Shown one piece after another: positions 36,656 through 45,462 of a stretch of DNA of 64,000 nt; within the stretch, counting starts at the first letter, position 1; each line of letters begins with the position of its first letter. A program made the translations under genes and the position numbers. Where the stretch lies: NCBI GenBank assembly GCA_035635855.1, contig DASQAF010000006.1:62001-126000 (forward strand), read 5' to 3'. Below the pieces are notes generated by a model that saw only the letters and a list, made by a program, of their open reading frames with translations, had not been told where the DNA came from and did not search any database. The DNA comes from UBA11740 sp035635855 (GTDB taxonomy: Bacteria > Acidobacteriota > Blastocatellia > Pyrinomonadales > Pyrinomonadaceae).

Positions 36656-37183
36656 GTGGGATTATTCGATTTCTTAAGAACAAATAAACCGTTAGAGCCG
36701 GTAACGCTGCCGGTCATCTTCAGCAATGTTGCCTATATGGTGTTCGGCGAGAGAAGTTATGCTGGAGAGCTAATCGTTGCTCCTGATGCGATTTTCTATT
36801 TTCCCCACACGAACCTGTCTCCGCAGGATAGGCAAAAGGAAAAGATAATTTGGACGGGCGTTCGTGATCTGATACGGGAGTTTTGGCGCTCGGAACTCGA
36901 TCCCGGGCAGGCAAGCATTTCCGGAGGCACAAGCGGAGGTGTCACGCCTTCCGTAGAAGAGAAGATTGAGTTGCTAATGAAATATGTTAAAGAGAATCGG
37001 CAGGATACGCTGCTGGCTGATTCTACGCCGGCACCTGTGAAGTTTTCCCGCGATGGAATCCAGAAGTTGCGAGTCGGGTGGGGAAGCTTAAAATTTGACG
37101 CTAACTTTGACGATCATGAGTTTCAAGGCCTCAATGGCGGACTGTTGCAGCGTGCTCTGAAGAGCGGCGGTTATGTGACTTGA
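36656..37183 (+). CDS. Uncharacterised protein
   Basis: Encodes 175 residues from the GTG at 36656, which has an excellent GGAGGTGA site four nt upstream; a frame from 36509 overlapping the amidase gene is not supported. The protein begins MGLFDFLRTNKPLEP and is mixed alpha/beta, soluble and without a signal peptide or a motif I recognise. A Gly/Ser turn (SGGTSGG) divides it in two at about 100. There is no informative neighbour: it lies downstream of the amidase and convergent with the next gene. Confidence 0.6.
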   Translation: MGLFDFLRTNKPLEPVTLPVIFSNVAYMVFGERSYAGELIVAPDAIFYFPHTNLSPQDRQKEKIIWTGVRDLIREFWRSELDPGQASISGGTSGGVTPSVEEKIELLMKYVKENRQDTLLADSTPAPVKFSRDGIQKLRVGWGSLKFDANFDDHEFQGLNGGLLQRALKSGGYVT

Positions 37184-37357
37184 TTGAAACGATTTGTTAT
37201 TGGATGCTATTCAACCGTCGGCTATCCCGACAGGTCGATCAAGGTCAGGCTGGTTGGATTAACTATATGGCAGTGGACTCGACGCAGGTTTTCTTCACAG
37301 ATATCTCGAAGGTATACGGGCTAAGGAAGTGAGTAGGCAGGACGGCGTTCTCAGCTG

Positions 37358-38032
37358 CTAGTTGCTTCTCAGCGGATTCCGTATCGTCACATTCAATTCA
37401 ACCGGGATGCAGCGTTTGAAACTGAACCAGCTCTTTTTGAACTTTCCACAGGCATAAACGCGACCGGTCACGGGCCACCTCTCCTGCGAATTACTCCATT
37501 CGTCGACTGCGGCCAGCAAGGCGCCGGGCAGGTAGATATAAAAGTGCAACGGCTCGCGCAGCGTGAGCGGTTGTTTGTTGGGCAGATCGAACGCGCGGTG
37601 ATATTCGTCAATCTCAACCGAGCGGCCGTTCACCACCATGTCTTCAAATAAGAGAAAGTCGATATGGCCGCTTTGCTTCACCGGCGCCACCACAATTGGA
37701 ACTTCAAACGTAACTCCCAGTGGCGTCACGCGCGCCAGTTGGGGTTTCCCCAGCGTGATCAGGGCGTCAGGATCTGAATCAGAAGTTGATGCGTCATCAG
37801 TTTGGGGCGAGTTGTTCGAGGAATTCTGAGTCGCGCCTTGATTTTGATCGCTTCCCGAATTCCCGGTTTTCGTTTGCGTCTTTCTGCTTCCAACCGGTTT
37901 TTTGATTTCGACGACGGCGCGCTCGACCTTGTAGCCGCGAATCTCTTTGGGATAGGTGTGGGTCTGGGCTAGACTCGTGGCAGCTAGAGCCAATAAGAGC
38001 GTTGCCGCTACGCGGCGCCAAGCGGGTTTCAT
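37358..38032 (-). CDS. Secreted protein of unknown function
   Basis: Encodes 224 residues from the ATG at 38032; a GTG at 38065 would add 11. The start has a Sec-type signal peptide (RRVAATLLLALAATSLAQ). A low-complexity Ser/Asn/Gln/Asp linker (about 55-85) precedes a beta-rich domain. Nothing recognisable as catalytic is present. The gene follows the cheA-like gene by about 40 bp on the same strand and may be co-transcribed with it. Confidence 0.65.
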   Translation of the reverse strand: MKPAWRRVAATLLLALAATSLAQTHTYPKEIRGYKVERAVVEIKKPVGSRKTQTKTGNSGSDQNQGATQNSSNNSPQTDDASTSDSDPDALITLGKPQLARVTPLGVTFEVPIVVAPVKQSGHIDFLLFEDMVVNGRSVEIDEYHRAFDLPNKQPLTLREPLHFYIYLPGALLAAVDEWSNSQERWPVTGRVYACGKFKKSWFSFKRCIPVELNVTIRNPLRSN

Positions 38033-38074
38033 CCGAATGCGCCGTCCTTTTGAGAATCCCTTCACAGGCTAAGT

Positions 38075-40063
38075 TCAACCCTCGCTCTGCGTCTTAATCA
38101 ACTCCTCGACATCCAGGATCAGCGCGACGTTCCCGTCCGACAATTGGGCCGCGCCCGCCACTCCGTGCCAGCGGGCAGCGTGCCGGCCCAGACTGCGTAC
38201 CAGCGTCTCATGTTCCGCTTCGATGCTGTCGACGACCAGCGCCACACGATCCGGCACGCCGGCCCGCGCCGGTCGATGATGATCTGCTTGCCAGACGAGC
38301 AGACTATTTTTAGCGGACGTGATCGCCTCAGAAGATTCAGATATAAGATCGGGCAAAAGAAATACCGCCAGGTTTTCTCCTTCCCAATCAACGATTCTTG
38401 AACTTAGGATTTCCGCCAATTCACTGGCCTCCAGCAAGCGACCGCCAATCACGCGCCCGGATCCAATGCCGTAATAACGTTGGCCACAACGAACGGTCTG
38501 GCATCGAACCAGCGCCAGCCCCGCCGGCAGAATCATCACAAAAGTCGTTCCTGCGCCCGGCTCAGTAGCCACCCGCGCTTCGCCGCCGGCTTGCTCCATC
38601 GCGCGGTCGACCACATCCAGGCCGATGCCCCGGCCAGACAATTCCGACACTTCCGCAGTTGTAGAAAAGCCAGGTCGAAAGATCAGCCGCAGACACTGAT
38701 CCATCGTGAGACTGGCGCCGTTGGCTATTCCTTGTTCGCGGGCCGCCTCAGCGATTCGATCGAGATCGATTCCGCGACCGTCGTCACTGACCGTAATGTG
38801 AATGCGGCTGGCTTCACTGAAAGCTGCCAACTTCACTCTGCCAGTGGTGGGTTTTCCAGCGGCCGTTCGCTCCTCCGGGCTTTCAATTCCGTGGCTGACC
38901 GCATTACGCACCAGGTGCAAGAGTGGCTCAGCTAACATATCGGCGAGGGCAGAGTCGATGCCTACTTCGCTGCCGGCGATCTCGAACTCAACTTGTTTAC
39001 CGAGCTGGCGCGCCGCGATGCGGCCGGCTCGCGTGGCTGCGCGCTCGAGAATTTCAGCGCACGGTACCAGCCGCAGTTTGATCATTCGCTCTTCCAGTTC
39101 GACAAACTGCCGGCGCAAGCGCGCGCCCGTCGCTTCGACGCCCTTACCCTGGAGGGGCGCGTCCACACTCGATAGGGCCCGGTTGGTTTCGCGAAACAGC
39201 TCGCTGGCATCCGAAATGAGTTCATTGAGCCGGCCCAATTCGATCCTTACCGACGCAGTCGCACCCTCTCCGGTCGATCGCAGAAGGCCAAGCGAGGGCG
39301 CGGCGGATTGCCTGGCGGGGACAATAGAAGGTTCAATCCTTAGCTCGCTTGTCTCGATGCGGCCCAGCGTGGCGGCTTGGCGCATCGTCTCGTTTGCCAC
39401 GAGTTCGGCGGCGTACAAGAGCCGAAACGTGATCTCGTCCGGCGCCGCTGATTCGCCGGGAACCGTGGCAATTATCTCGCCGCTTTGGCCCAGTAGATGG
39501 CTTAGTTCGCGGAATCTTTCATCGAAAGTCTCGATGGCGAAGCCCGCCGAGACGATGAACAGCTTTGCTCCTTCGCGAATCGCTTCCCGGGCATGCTGAA
39601 GGTCGTATTCGCTCAACGAGCGCGCAATCTCAGGGGGCAACGCGGAACGCAAGCTGGTCGCGATCGAGCCTTGATGCCGACTCTTTGCCGCCATAGCGTT
39701 GAGGTTCTGAGTGACGGCCGTGGTGCCGGGCTGAGGTGCTCCGGACAATGCTAACTCCAGTGCGCGCGCAATCGCGTCGACAGCATCCTCAAAAGCATCG
39801 ATCACTTCGTCGGTTATTTCCAGCCGACCCAGTCGCACTCCGTCGAGCACGCCCTCGAATTCGTGCGCAATCTTGCTGACGGATTTCAGTCCCAGCGTAC
39901 CCGCGGAGCCTTTGAGTGTATGCACCCGGCGAAAGATCCGCGCCGCCAGTTCGCGCCGGTGCGGCCCGTGCAAACGCGCCGAACGCAACCGTTCGAGATC
40001 GTGATAAAGCTTTTCGACAAGCTCCTGCGCGTCAGCTACAAACTGAGTTTGAATCTCATCCAT
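38075..40063 (-). CDS. CheA-like chemotaxis histidine kinase, orphan
   Basis: Encodes 662 residues. The N-terminal Hpt domain has the phospho-acceptor His48 in RRVHTLKGSAG. After a variable middle come a dimerisation region, an HATPase domain (HLVRNAVSHGIE and DDGRGIDLD, then GRGIGLDVV) and a C-terminal CheW-like domain. The set is complete for a CheA. No cheW, cheY, cheB, cheR or receptor gene is found in the window, so it is an orphan that may serve a non-flagellar pathway such as type IV pilus motility or gene control. Its start is an ATG near the end of an AT-rich stretch. Confidence 0.9.
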   Translation of the reverse strand: MDEIQTQFVADAQELVEKLYHDLERLRSARLHGPHRRELAARIFRRVHTLKGSAGTLGLKSVSKIAHEFEGVLDGVRLGRLEITDEVIDAFEDAVDAIARALELALSGAPQPGTTAVTQNLNAMAAKSRHQGSIATSLRSALPPEIARSLSEYDLQHAREAIREGAKLFIVSAGFAIETFDERFRELSHLLGQSGEIIATVPGESAAPDEITFRLLYAAELVANETMRQAATLGRIETSELRIEPSIVPARQSAAPSLGLLRSTGEGATASVRIELGRLNELISDASELFRETNRALSSVDAPLQGKGVEATGARLRRQFVELEERMIKLRLVPCAEILERAATRAGRIAARQLGKQVEFEIAGSEVGIDSALADMLAEPLLHLVRNAVSHGIESPEERTAAGKPTTGRVKLAAFSEASRIHITVSDDGRGIDLDRIAEAAREQGIANGASLTMDQCLRLIFRPGFSTTAEVSELSGRGIGLDVVDRAMEQAGGEARVATEPGAGTTFVMILPAGLALVRCQTVRCGQRYYGIGSGRVIGGRLLEASELAEILSSRIVDWEGENLAVFLLPDLISESSEAITSAKNSLLVWQADHHRPARAGVPDRVALVVDSIEAEHETLVRSLGRHAARWHGVAGAAQLSDGNVALILDVEELIKTQSEG

Positions 40064-40181
40064 GCCGTGACGCAGTTTATCTCACTTTGGTTTGAGTAGC
40101 GCAGGTTTTGTGACCATTAAACGGTGGGTGGAGCAGCCTTAATAACATTCTTTCGCGGGACTCCGAGAGATTTATGAGAGG

Positions 40182-40670
40182 TTAGAGCTCTGGTTTGATT
40201 TCGGTGAGAATTTCAGCCTCTTCTTCTTCATCTGCAGCTATTTCAGTCTGTGGCGATAGTTGATCGAGGTCGCGCTTGATGGCATCGAGAATACCGTTGA
40301 TGAATTGAGTTGCTTCGTAAGTGGAAAAGCGGCGGGCAATCTCGAGCGCTTCGTTGATCGTAACGGTGCGCGGAGTCGGCTCATGCAGGAATTCGTATAC
40401 TGCCAGCCGCAACACGTTGCGATCCACCAGCGCCATCCGCGCGATCCGCCAGTGCTCCGCGCGCGACCGAATCCGTTCATCAACCTCTGCTAAATTTGTG
40501 AGGGTGCCGAGAGCGAGTTTGGTGGCAAACTCGCGCGCTTGTGGATCCAGCTCGCCGTCAGCCAACTCAGACCAGAACGTGCGCGCGAGATCATCCCCGC
40601 GCGTTCCGGCAACATCAGCCGCAAAGAGCATTTGCAAGGCGCATTCGCGCGCCTTACGACGAGAACCCAT
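40182..40670 (-). CDS. nusB: Transcription antitermination factor NusB
   Basis: Encodes 162 residues from the ATG at 40670 (MGSRRKARECALQMLFA, the typical NusB start); an upstream frame translates repeat sequence. The all-helical NusB fold is recognisable by the RxxARxxALQxLF start and VNEALEIARRFSTYEATQFINGILD-like ending. An acidic tail rich in Glu follows. NusB binds boxA RNA with NusE in rRNA antitermination. It follows ribH, a common bacterial order, but a repeat of about 60 bp separates the two genes. Confidence 0.95.
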   Translation of the reverse strand: MGSRRKARECALQMLFAADVAGTRGDDLARTFWSELADGELDPQAREFATKLALGTLTNLAEVDERIRSRAEHWRIARMALVDRNVLRLAVYEFLHEPTPRTVTINEALEIARRFSTYEATQFINGILDAIKRDLDQLSPQTEIAADEEEEAEILTEIKPEL

Positions 40671-40686
40671 AAATAGCACAAACGAG

Positions 40687-40750
40687 CTTAGTGCTTTGGA
40701 CTTTGATCTTCGAAACAAACACCAAGCACAAAGTACTAAGCACAAAGTTC
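40687..40750. repeat. CTTAGTGCTTTG/CAAAGTACTAAG inverted repeat
   Basis: CTTAGTGCTTTGGACTTTG at 40687 and the stretch CAAAGTACTAAGCACAAAG near 40729-40747 are imperfect inverted copies. It fills the gap between ribH and nusB. Confidence 0.7.
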
Positions 40751-40766
40751 AAAATCAAACTCAGCG

Positions 40767-41243
40767 CTAATCGCGAAAACTCGATCGGTATAAATTCGCC
40801 AGTTCCACCGCCGCTGTGGCGGCCTCAAAACCCTTATTGCCGAGCTTAACACCGGCGCGGTCGACGGCTTGATCGACATTCTCCGCCGTAATGACGCCAA
40901 ACAGCAAAGGCACGCCCGTCTTCAAACCGGCCTCGCCGATGCCGCGCGTGGTTTCGCCGGCGATGTAATCAAAGTGCGGTGTCTGTCCGCGAATTATCAC
41001 CCCAAGACAAATCACGGCGTCAAACTTTCCGGACTCGGCTGCTTTCAAAGCACACAAAGAAATTTCAAACGAACCCGGCACGCGAAAAACTTCGATGTCC
41101 TTTTCCTGAGCTCCAAGTTCTCCGAGCGCGTCGAGCGCGCCGGCAATCAAACGCGACACCAGCGAATCGTTCCAGCGACTGGCGACTATCGCGAAGCGAA
41201 AGCCCTCGGCGTTAAGAGTTCCCTGATGCGTGGTTGGTTGCAA
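40767..41243 (-). CDS. ribH: 6,7-dimethyl-8-ribityllumazine synthase
   Basis: Encodes 158 residues of usual length with typical motifs: ASRWNDSLVSRLIAGALDAL at the start, VPGSFEISLCALKAAESG, ICLGVIIRGQTPHFDYIAGE and GVITAENVDQAVDRAGVKLGNKG. The enzyme condenses 5-amino-6-ribitylamino-uracil with dihydroxybutanone phosphate in the last but one step of riboflavin synthesis, usually as a large icosahedral or pentameric shell. The other rib genes are not in the window. Confidence 0.97.
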   Translation of the reverse strand: MQPTTHQGTLNAEGFRFAIVASRWNDSLVSRLIAGALDALGELGAQEKDIEVFRVPGSFEISLCALKAAESGKFDAVICLGVIIRGQTPHFDYIAGETTRGIGEAGLKTGVPLLFGVITAENVDQAVDRAGVKLGNKGFEAATAAVELANLYRSSFRD

Positions 41244-41299
41244 AGCGATCGATAGAAGTTTTGAAGTCAGGTGGCGTAAACAAACTGAGTATAGTGATG

Positions 41300-41322
41300 G
41301 TAGCGCAAGTTGCCAACTTGCG
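41300..41322. repeat. GCGCAAGTTGCCAACTTGCG palindrome
   Basis: A 20-bp near-perfect palindrome upstream of the gene at 41406. Two related copies are translated inside the AddB-like gene at 13221-13280. Confidence 0.8.
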
Positions 41323-41405
41323 AACGCGCTTCAGCAACCGTGCACGTTGCGTAGTATGATATGCCCGCTCGGATCCGAACCCAAACTGATAAGGAGCATT
41401 CGAAG

Positions 41406-42320
41406 GTGAAAACGGAACGCCGCTTGTTTGTAAATCGCCGGAAAGTATTTTTATTGACACTGCTGTTGGCTTCCCTGGCCGTAGCCGTTTCCGCGCCGCG
41501 GGGAGGGAATTCGGCCAATTTCGAAACCCCGCAGAAGCGCTCCACAGCCGTGGTGGTCTTTGTCATTGCAGGCGAAACGGACGAGTACCACATGGATGCT
41601 GTGGCCATCGTCGATGGCAAGCGTCTGCTTCCACCCTTTTCAGATGAACAGAAGGACAGGCAGAAGACGTTTGCCGAAAAGTACTTCGCGACTGGGCGAA
41701 GTTATCGCCTGATGTTTGGCGGTGGCGAAGCGGGATCGTTGACGGTGAAGAAGTGGAGCGAAGGCTGCAACACCGTCCACGCTGAAGTTACCTTGTCGTC
41801 TTCGGCACGGCTGGGCGGCAATGTCAGGGCCCTGGCCACGAATTCCGATTCGATTGGCAAGCGACCGAGCGCGCGGCGCGCGCCCACCGACGCGGAGCGC
41901 TCTGCGGTGATGCTTCTGATGAAGAGCATCTATACGGAACACCGGACGCCCGTCAGTTTGCTTCCTTCAATCAAAGTCACAAATCTGACGGCAACCGATC
42001 TGGACGGCGATGGCAAATACGAAATGATTGGCAGCTTCGCGCTGGCCGCGACGAATAAGTTCGAACGCGACCTTTTCTTAATCGCCAAGTCACCGGGCAC
42101 GGCCATGCGCGCTGACTTTGTTAAGTTTCAGGCCTACCAACCTCCGCCTGAAACTTTTCTTTCGAGCGTCGACTTTGTGGATCAATTGGATCTGGATGGC
42201 AACGGCATCGGCGAGGTCTTTGCGGTGCAGGAAGGCTTTGACGCCTACGCCTATGTGATCTTCCGCAAAGTCGGTGGCCGCTGGCGCCAGGTTTACGACG
42301 TGATCGGGGATGCGTGCTGA
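41406..42320 (+). CDS. Exported protein with Ca-loop-like DxDxDG motifs
   Basis: Encodes 304 residues from the GTG at 41406 (AAGGAG nine nt upstream). A hydrophobic segment near residues 14-30 is a signal peptide or anchor. The C-terminal half has two calcium-loop-like motifs, DLDGDGKYEM and DLDGNGIGEV, of the kind found in FG-GAP/VCBS repeats, suggesting one or two beta-propeller blades. The central part is unremarkable. The function is unknown. The gene is divergent from ribH. Confidence 0.65.
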   Translation: MKTERRLFVNRRKVFLLTLLLASLAVAVSAPRGGNSANFETPQKRSTAVVVFVIAGETDEYHMDAVAIVDGKRLLPPFSDEQKDRQKTFAEKYFATGRSYRLMFGGGEAGSLTVKKWSEGCNTVHAEVTLSSSARLGGNVRALATNSDSIGKRPSARRAPTDAERSAVMLLMKSIYTEHRTPVSLLPSIKVTNLTATDLDGDGKYEMIGSFALAATNKFERDLFLIAKSPGTAMRADFVKFQAYQPPPETFLSSVDFVDQLDLDGNGIGEVFAVQEGFDAYAYVIFRKVGGRWRQVYDVIGDAC

Positions 42321-42344
42321 GGAGAACCGAATACCGTCAGTAAC

Positions 42345-42426
42345 ACCGCGTGAGCGGGTGGACCTATGCGTCAACCCTCGAGAGTTGAGTTACTGGTCCA
42401 CCACCTCACGCGGGTGGTAGTAACTT
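42345..42426. repeat. CACCGCGTGAGCGGGTGG inverted repeat
   Basis: CACCGCGTGAGCGGGTGG is followed 37 nt later by CCACCACCTCACGCGGGTGG, and the second part lies within an AGTTACT/AGTAACT stem. The region separates two convergent genes and may terminate both. Confidence 0.7.
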
Positions 42427-42435
42427 AACTACGAA

Positions 42436-42978
42436 TCAGGCTTCCGCCTCAATCGCAGAACCTCCCGTGACTTGAGATCCAGTTTTCTTCCTCAGAATCA
42501 ACGCAGAGATTAGCGTGATGATTAACCCAACCGGAAACGGCTCAATAAAGGTCATGGCCGCATTGATGAAGGGGTTGTCTAAATACTTCAACTGATTGAG
42601 CTGCGTTTGGATCGCTTCCGGGCTGGCGCCTGAACTCTTTATGTGCGCGATGCACATGGTCATGAACTTCTCACCAAAGCTGGGCACGCCGAAATACATG
42701 ATCTCCCAAGTGACTACGTACAAAACGGATGAGATGAGGGTGATTAGAATGCCGACGGCAAAGGCGCGCCCGAACGTGATGGTCCCACCGCCAATGTTTT
42801 CGCGATAGGAGCGGATGCCGAAGAACACCAGCATGAACGACAAGACCATCGTCGTATAGCCGATGAACATGCTATGCGATTGCAGCCAAGCCGAATCCGT
42901 GAAAGGGAGGGTGCCGAACATCAGGGCCGCCATGATGACGCCCGAGATGAGCCCGAAAGTTAACACAGTCTTTTTCAT
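42436..42978 (-). CDS. DUF4199 membrane protein
   Basis: Encodes 180 residues from the ATG at 42978, which has AGGAG nine nt upstream. Four membrane helices and the motif GGGTITFGRAFAVGI mark it as a DUF4199 protein, with a periplasmic or cytoplasmic loop of about 45 residues between helices three and four. It lies just downstream of a membrane-tethered LuxR-type regulator on the same strand, an association I recall from other bacteria. A role in membrane or stress signalling is only a guess. Confidence 0.85.
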   Translation of the reverse strand: MKKTVLTFGLISGVIMAALMFGTLPFTDSAWLQSHSMFIGYTTMVLSFMLVFFGIRSYRENIGGGTITFGRAFAVGILITLISSVLYVVTWEIMYFGVPSFGEKFMTMCIAHIKSSGASPEAIQTQLNQLKYLDNPFINAAMTFIEPFPVGLIITLISALILRKKTGSQVTGGSAIEAEA

Positions 42979-43110
42979 CGTTTGATTCTCCTGATAAGTT
43001 TTCAAATTCCGGGCGTAAACATAGCCGGGGCGGCTCGGCTTGTCGTCATACTTTCGGGTGAATTAGCGCTGGAGGAGTCGAAATCATACTTTCAGCTCCC
43101 AAAGCAGATA

Positions 43111-43202
43111 GGCCACTGAGTCACAGAGACACTCAGAATCACAGCGAACTTCATATCTCTGCAAGCATTCTGGTTTTCTCAGCGACTCTGTGTCTCTGTG
43201 GC
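43111..43202. repeat. Inverted CTCTGTG repeat pair
   Basis: GCCACTGAGTCACAGAGACA and its inverted partner GACTCTGTGTCTCTGTGGC bracket a short centre between the LuxR-type and DUF4199 genes. It belongs to the same family as 17381-17507. Confidence 0.75.
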
Positions 43203-43210
43203 GAAACCAG

Positions 43211-43657
43211 CTATGGAATCAATCCAAATTCTTTCCCCAGTTGCACGGCCTGCGTTCTACGTTTCGCGCTCAGCTTGTCGAACAGCCGGCTGGAGTGGGT
43301 CTTCACGGTGTTCTCGCTGACAAAGAGCTTTTCGGCAATCTCGCGATTGCTCAAACCCGCCGCTATTAATTCAAGGATTTCGAGCTCGCGGGGAGTAATA
43401 CCGAGTTCGCGTAATTTCCCCTCGTTCAAAGTGAAAGAGTCTGGAGCCGGAAGCAGAACTTCCTTAACGATAACGGTTTCTTTGGGCTTGGTGAGTTTGA
43501 GCCCCAGCCAGATCCCCGTGGACGCGAACAGGAGCGCGACGAGCCCGCCATAGATTTCGATTGAATGTTCGACGACGAGGAAACGATATTCAAACAGCTT
43601 GAGCAGAACGATCAGCGCTCCGCCGCAGAGACCGTAAATGAGGATGTGCTTCTTCAT
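43211..43657 (-). CDS. Membrane-tethered LuxR-type transcription regulator
   Basis: Encodes 148 residues. Two hydrophobic helices (about 5-20 and 35-53) are followed by a short linker and a LuxR-type HTH (about 85-145) with TPRELEILELIAAGLSNREI and FVSENTVKTHSSRLFDKL. There is no receiver domain. The HTH is attached to the membrane, so it would need release or would bind DNA from the membrane. The DUF4199 gene follows on the same strand and is its likely partner. Confidence 0.88.
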   Translation of the reverse strand: MKKHILIYGLCGGALIVLLKLFEYRFLVVEHSIEIYGGLVALLFASTGIWLGLKLTKPKETVIVKEVLLPAPDSFTLNEGKLRELGITPRELEILELIAAGLSNREIAEKLFVSENTVKTHSSRLFDKLSAKRRTQAVQLGKEFGLIP

Positions 43658-43692
43658 CCTGAGATCTCGTGGGAGCTACCTGAGCACCAGAG

Positions 43693-44199
43693 CTACCACT
43701 CGGCTTTGGCGATGTATTTCAGAACGTGTTTGATGGATGTAACGCTGTACGAGCCGTCGGCTTTTCGCAGCGGGATGTGACGATAGCGACCCATCGACAT
43801 TTTGTTTAGGGCGGCAGCCACGGAATCGGTTTCCTGGAGGGTCTCCGGATTTGCGCTCATCAACTCCTTCACCGCGGCGTCGCGAGGACTGGCCTTTTTT
43901 CCGGTCAACTTGTTCAGTAGATCGCGCTCGGTAAAAATCCCAACCAGCTTTCCCTTATCCAACACCAGCGCGCATCCCACCCGCGCCTCTTTCATTTTGT
44001 CGATCACTTCGGTAACGGTTGTGTCGGGAGAGACGCCTAGGAATTCCTGATCGAGGTGGCTCAGATTGTCTTCCATCACGGAGCGCGCGAGTCCCGCGGT
44101 GTTGGCTCGTGGAGTGTCGAGATTGAAGAGCGGCGTCAGGCACTCTTCGCACCGGTCGACGCCTCCGATATTGTCATGACCACAGGAAGGACAAATCAT
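43693..44199 (-). CDS. Zinc-ribbon CBS-pair protein
   Basis: Encodes 168 residues. The N-terminus MICPSCGHDNIGGVDRCEEC is a C-x2-C...C-x2-C zinc ribbon. Two CBS motifs follow (about 55-165), marked by VLDKGKLVGIFTERDLLNKL and a second ending RHIPLRKADG. CBS pairs bind adenosyl nucleotides such as AMP, ATP or SAM. It lies downstream of korB on the same strand. A second CBS protein lies upstream of korA, so both may report energy charge to the oxidoreductase operon. That link is inferred from position only. Confidence 0.85.
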   Translation of the reverse strand: MICPSCGHDNIGGVDRCEECLTPLFNLDTPRANTAGLARSVMEDNLSHLDQEFLGVSPDTTVTEVIDKMKEARVGCALVLDKGKLVGIFTERDLLNKLTGKKASPRDAAVKELMSANPETLQETDSVAAALNKMSMGRYRHIPLRKADGSYSVTSIKHVLKYIAKAEW

Positions 44200-44224
44200 T
44201 CGTCGCTTCGCTCCTCATGAAAAG

Positions 44225-44337
44225 AAAAAGTAAAAAGGTAAAAGGAAAAAGGAACAACCCTAGCCAATGAAGCTGCGAGGCAATAGCTGGTTCTCGACCA
44301 GTCTTTACTTTGGCCTTTTTGCTTTTACCTTTTTCCG
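44225..44337. repeat. Purine/pyrimidine-rich inverted repeat
   Basis: GAAAAAGTAAAAAGGTAAAAGG near 44225 is inverted as CCTTTTTGCTTTTACCTTTTTCC at 44314-44336. It lies just after korB and could end its transcript. Confidence 0.7.
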
Positions 44338-44343
44338 TTCCAA

Positions 44344-45462
44344 CTATTCCACCGTCCACATATCGCCGCTGTAGATTAGCTTTTCCAGACTGCCCGGCCC
44401 GGATTTGGCGATCGCGGATTCAATTTGATCGGTCAGCATCTTTTCATAACTCGGCCGTTCAACGGCGCGAAAGACGCCAACCGGTTGCGGAAAGTCCGGC
44501 TGTTCCATCCGCGCCAGCATGAAGGCGACCGACGGATCCTGGAGATTGATATCGTGCACCAGAATATCCGTTTCGCTAATTCCATCCTCGCCTATCGTCA
44601 CGACTTCCGGATGGGCGCCGTTCATGCGGATGCCACGGTTTCGATCCTTGCCGAAAATCATTGGCTTGCCATCTTCCAGATAGAGAACGTTGTCCTGTCG
44701 CACACTGCGCTCGGCAAAATAATCAAACGCGCCGTCGTTGAAGATATTGCAATTTTGATAGACCTCAAGGAAAGATACGCCCTTGTGTTTGGCGGCGGCT
44801 TCGACCATCGCGCCAAGATGCTTCACGTCGATATCGATCGAGCGCGCGACGAAGGTGGCCTCGCTGGCGATGGCGAGCGACAAGGGATTCACCGGATAGT
44901 CGATCACGCCCATCGGCGTCGACTTAGTTCGTTGGCCAAAGACCGAAGTCGGACTGTACTGGCCCTTGGTCAAACCGTAGATGCGGTTATTGAAAAGAAT
45001 GTAGTTAATGTCCAGATTGCGCCGCAGCACGTGCATAAAGTGATTGCCGCCGATCGAAAGGGCGTCGCCGTCGCCGGTGATTACCCAGACACTGAGTTCG
45101 GGATTCGCGGATTTGATTCCCGTCGCAATTGCCGGCGCGCGGCCGTGAATGCTGTGAAAGCCATAGGTGTTCATGTAATAAGGAAATCGCGAGGAACAAC
45201 CGATGCCGGATACGAAGACTATCTTTTCGCGCGGGATGCCGAGTTCGGGCATGACCTTTTGCACGTTATTAAGAATGGCGTAGTCGCCACAGCCGGGACA
45301 CCAGCGCACTTCCTGATTGGAAACGAAATCCTTCTTCGTTAATTGCTCGGGTGGTGGAGCCGCCGCAAAGATCGACGCGCCGCTTTCGCTTTCGGCCGAT
45401 ACCGAAGCATCTACGTGCGTCTTGTGTCCACTGCCGTTTGAACCGTTACCTTGTGTGCTCAT
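44344..45462 (-). CDS. korB: 2-oxoacid:ferredoxin oxidoreductase, beta subunit
   Basis: Encodes 372 residues. The thiamine-diphosphate domain shows CPGCGDYAIL, GIGCSSRFPYYMNTYG, GRAPAIATGIK and GDGDALSIGGNH, with further cysteines in YQNCNIF, as expected for a beta subunit that holds ThDP and a 4Fe-4S cluster. With the alpha subunit at 46085 it should oxidise 2-oxoglutarate (or a similar 2-oxoacid) to the CoA ester, reducing ferredoxin. The residue pattern suits the two-subunit KorAB type. A good GAGGAG site precedes the ATG. Its first codon overlaps the stop of a nucleotidyltransferase gene (ATGA). Confidence 0.93.
   Translation of the reverse strand: MSTQGNGSNGSGHKTHVDASVSAESESGASIFAAAPPPEQLTKKDFVSNQEVRWCPGCGDYAILNNVQKVMPELGIPREKIVFVSGIGCSSRFPYYMNTYGFHSIHGRAPAIATGIKSANPELSVWVITGDGDALSIGGNHFMHVLRRNLDINYILFNNRIYGLTKGQYSPTSVFGQRTKSTPMGVIDYPVNPLSLAIASEATFVARSIDIDVKHLGAMVEAAAKHKGVSFLEVYQNCNIFNDGAFDYFAERSVRQDNVLYLEDGKPMIFGKDRNRGIRMNGAHPEVVTIGEDGISETDILVHDINLQDPSVAFMLARMEQPDFPQPVGVFRAVERPSYEKMLTDQIESAIAKSGPGSLEKLIYSGDMWTVE

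Noticed and set aside
37204..37332. A 42-codon plus-strand frame ending DISKVYGLRK after the unknown gene at 36656
   Set aside because: Plausible residue composition, but no ribosome site and no recognisable family; might be a fragment of a lost gene, so not annotated.
38802..39599. Long plus-strand frame (265 codons) opposite the cheA-like gene
   Set aside because: Ser/Arg-rich shadow of a gene with intact kinase motifs.
44425..45342. Long plus-strand frame (305 codons) opposite korB
   Set aside because: Antisense shadow of a well-supported gene; His/Arg/Asp-rich composition and no ribosome site.
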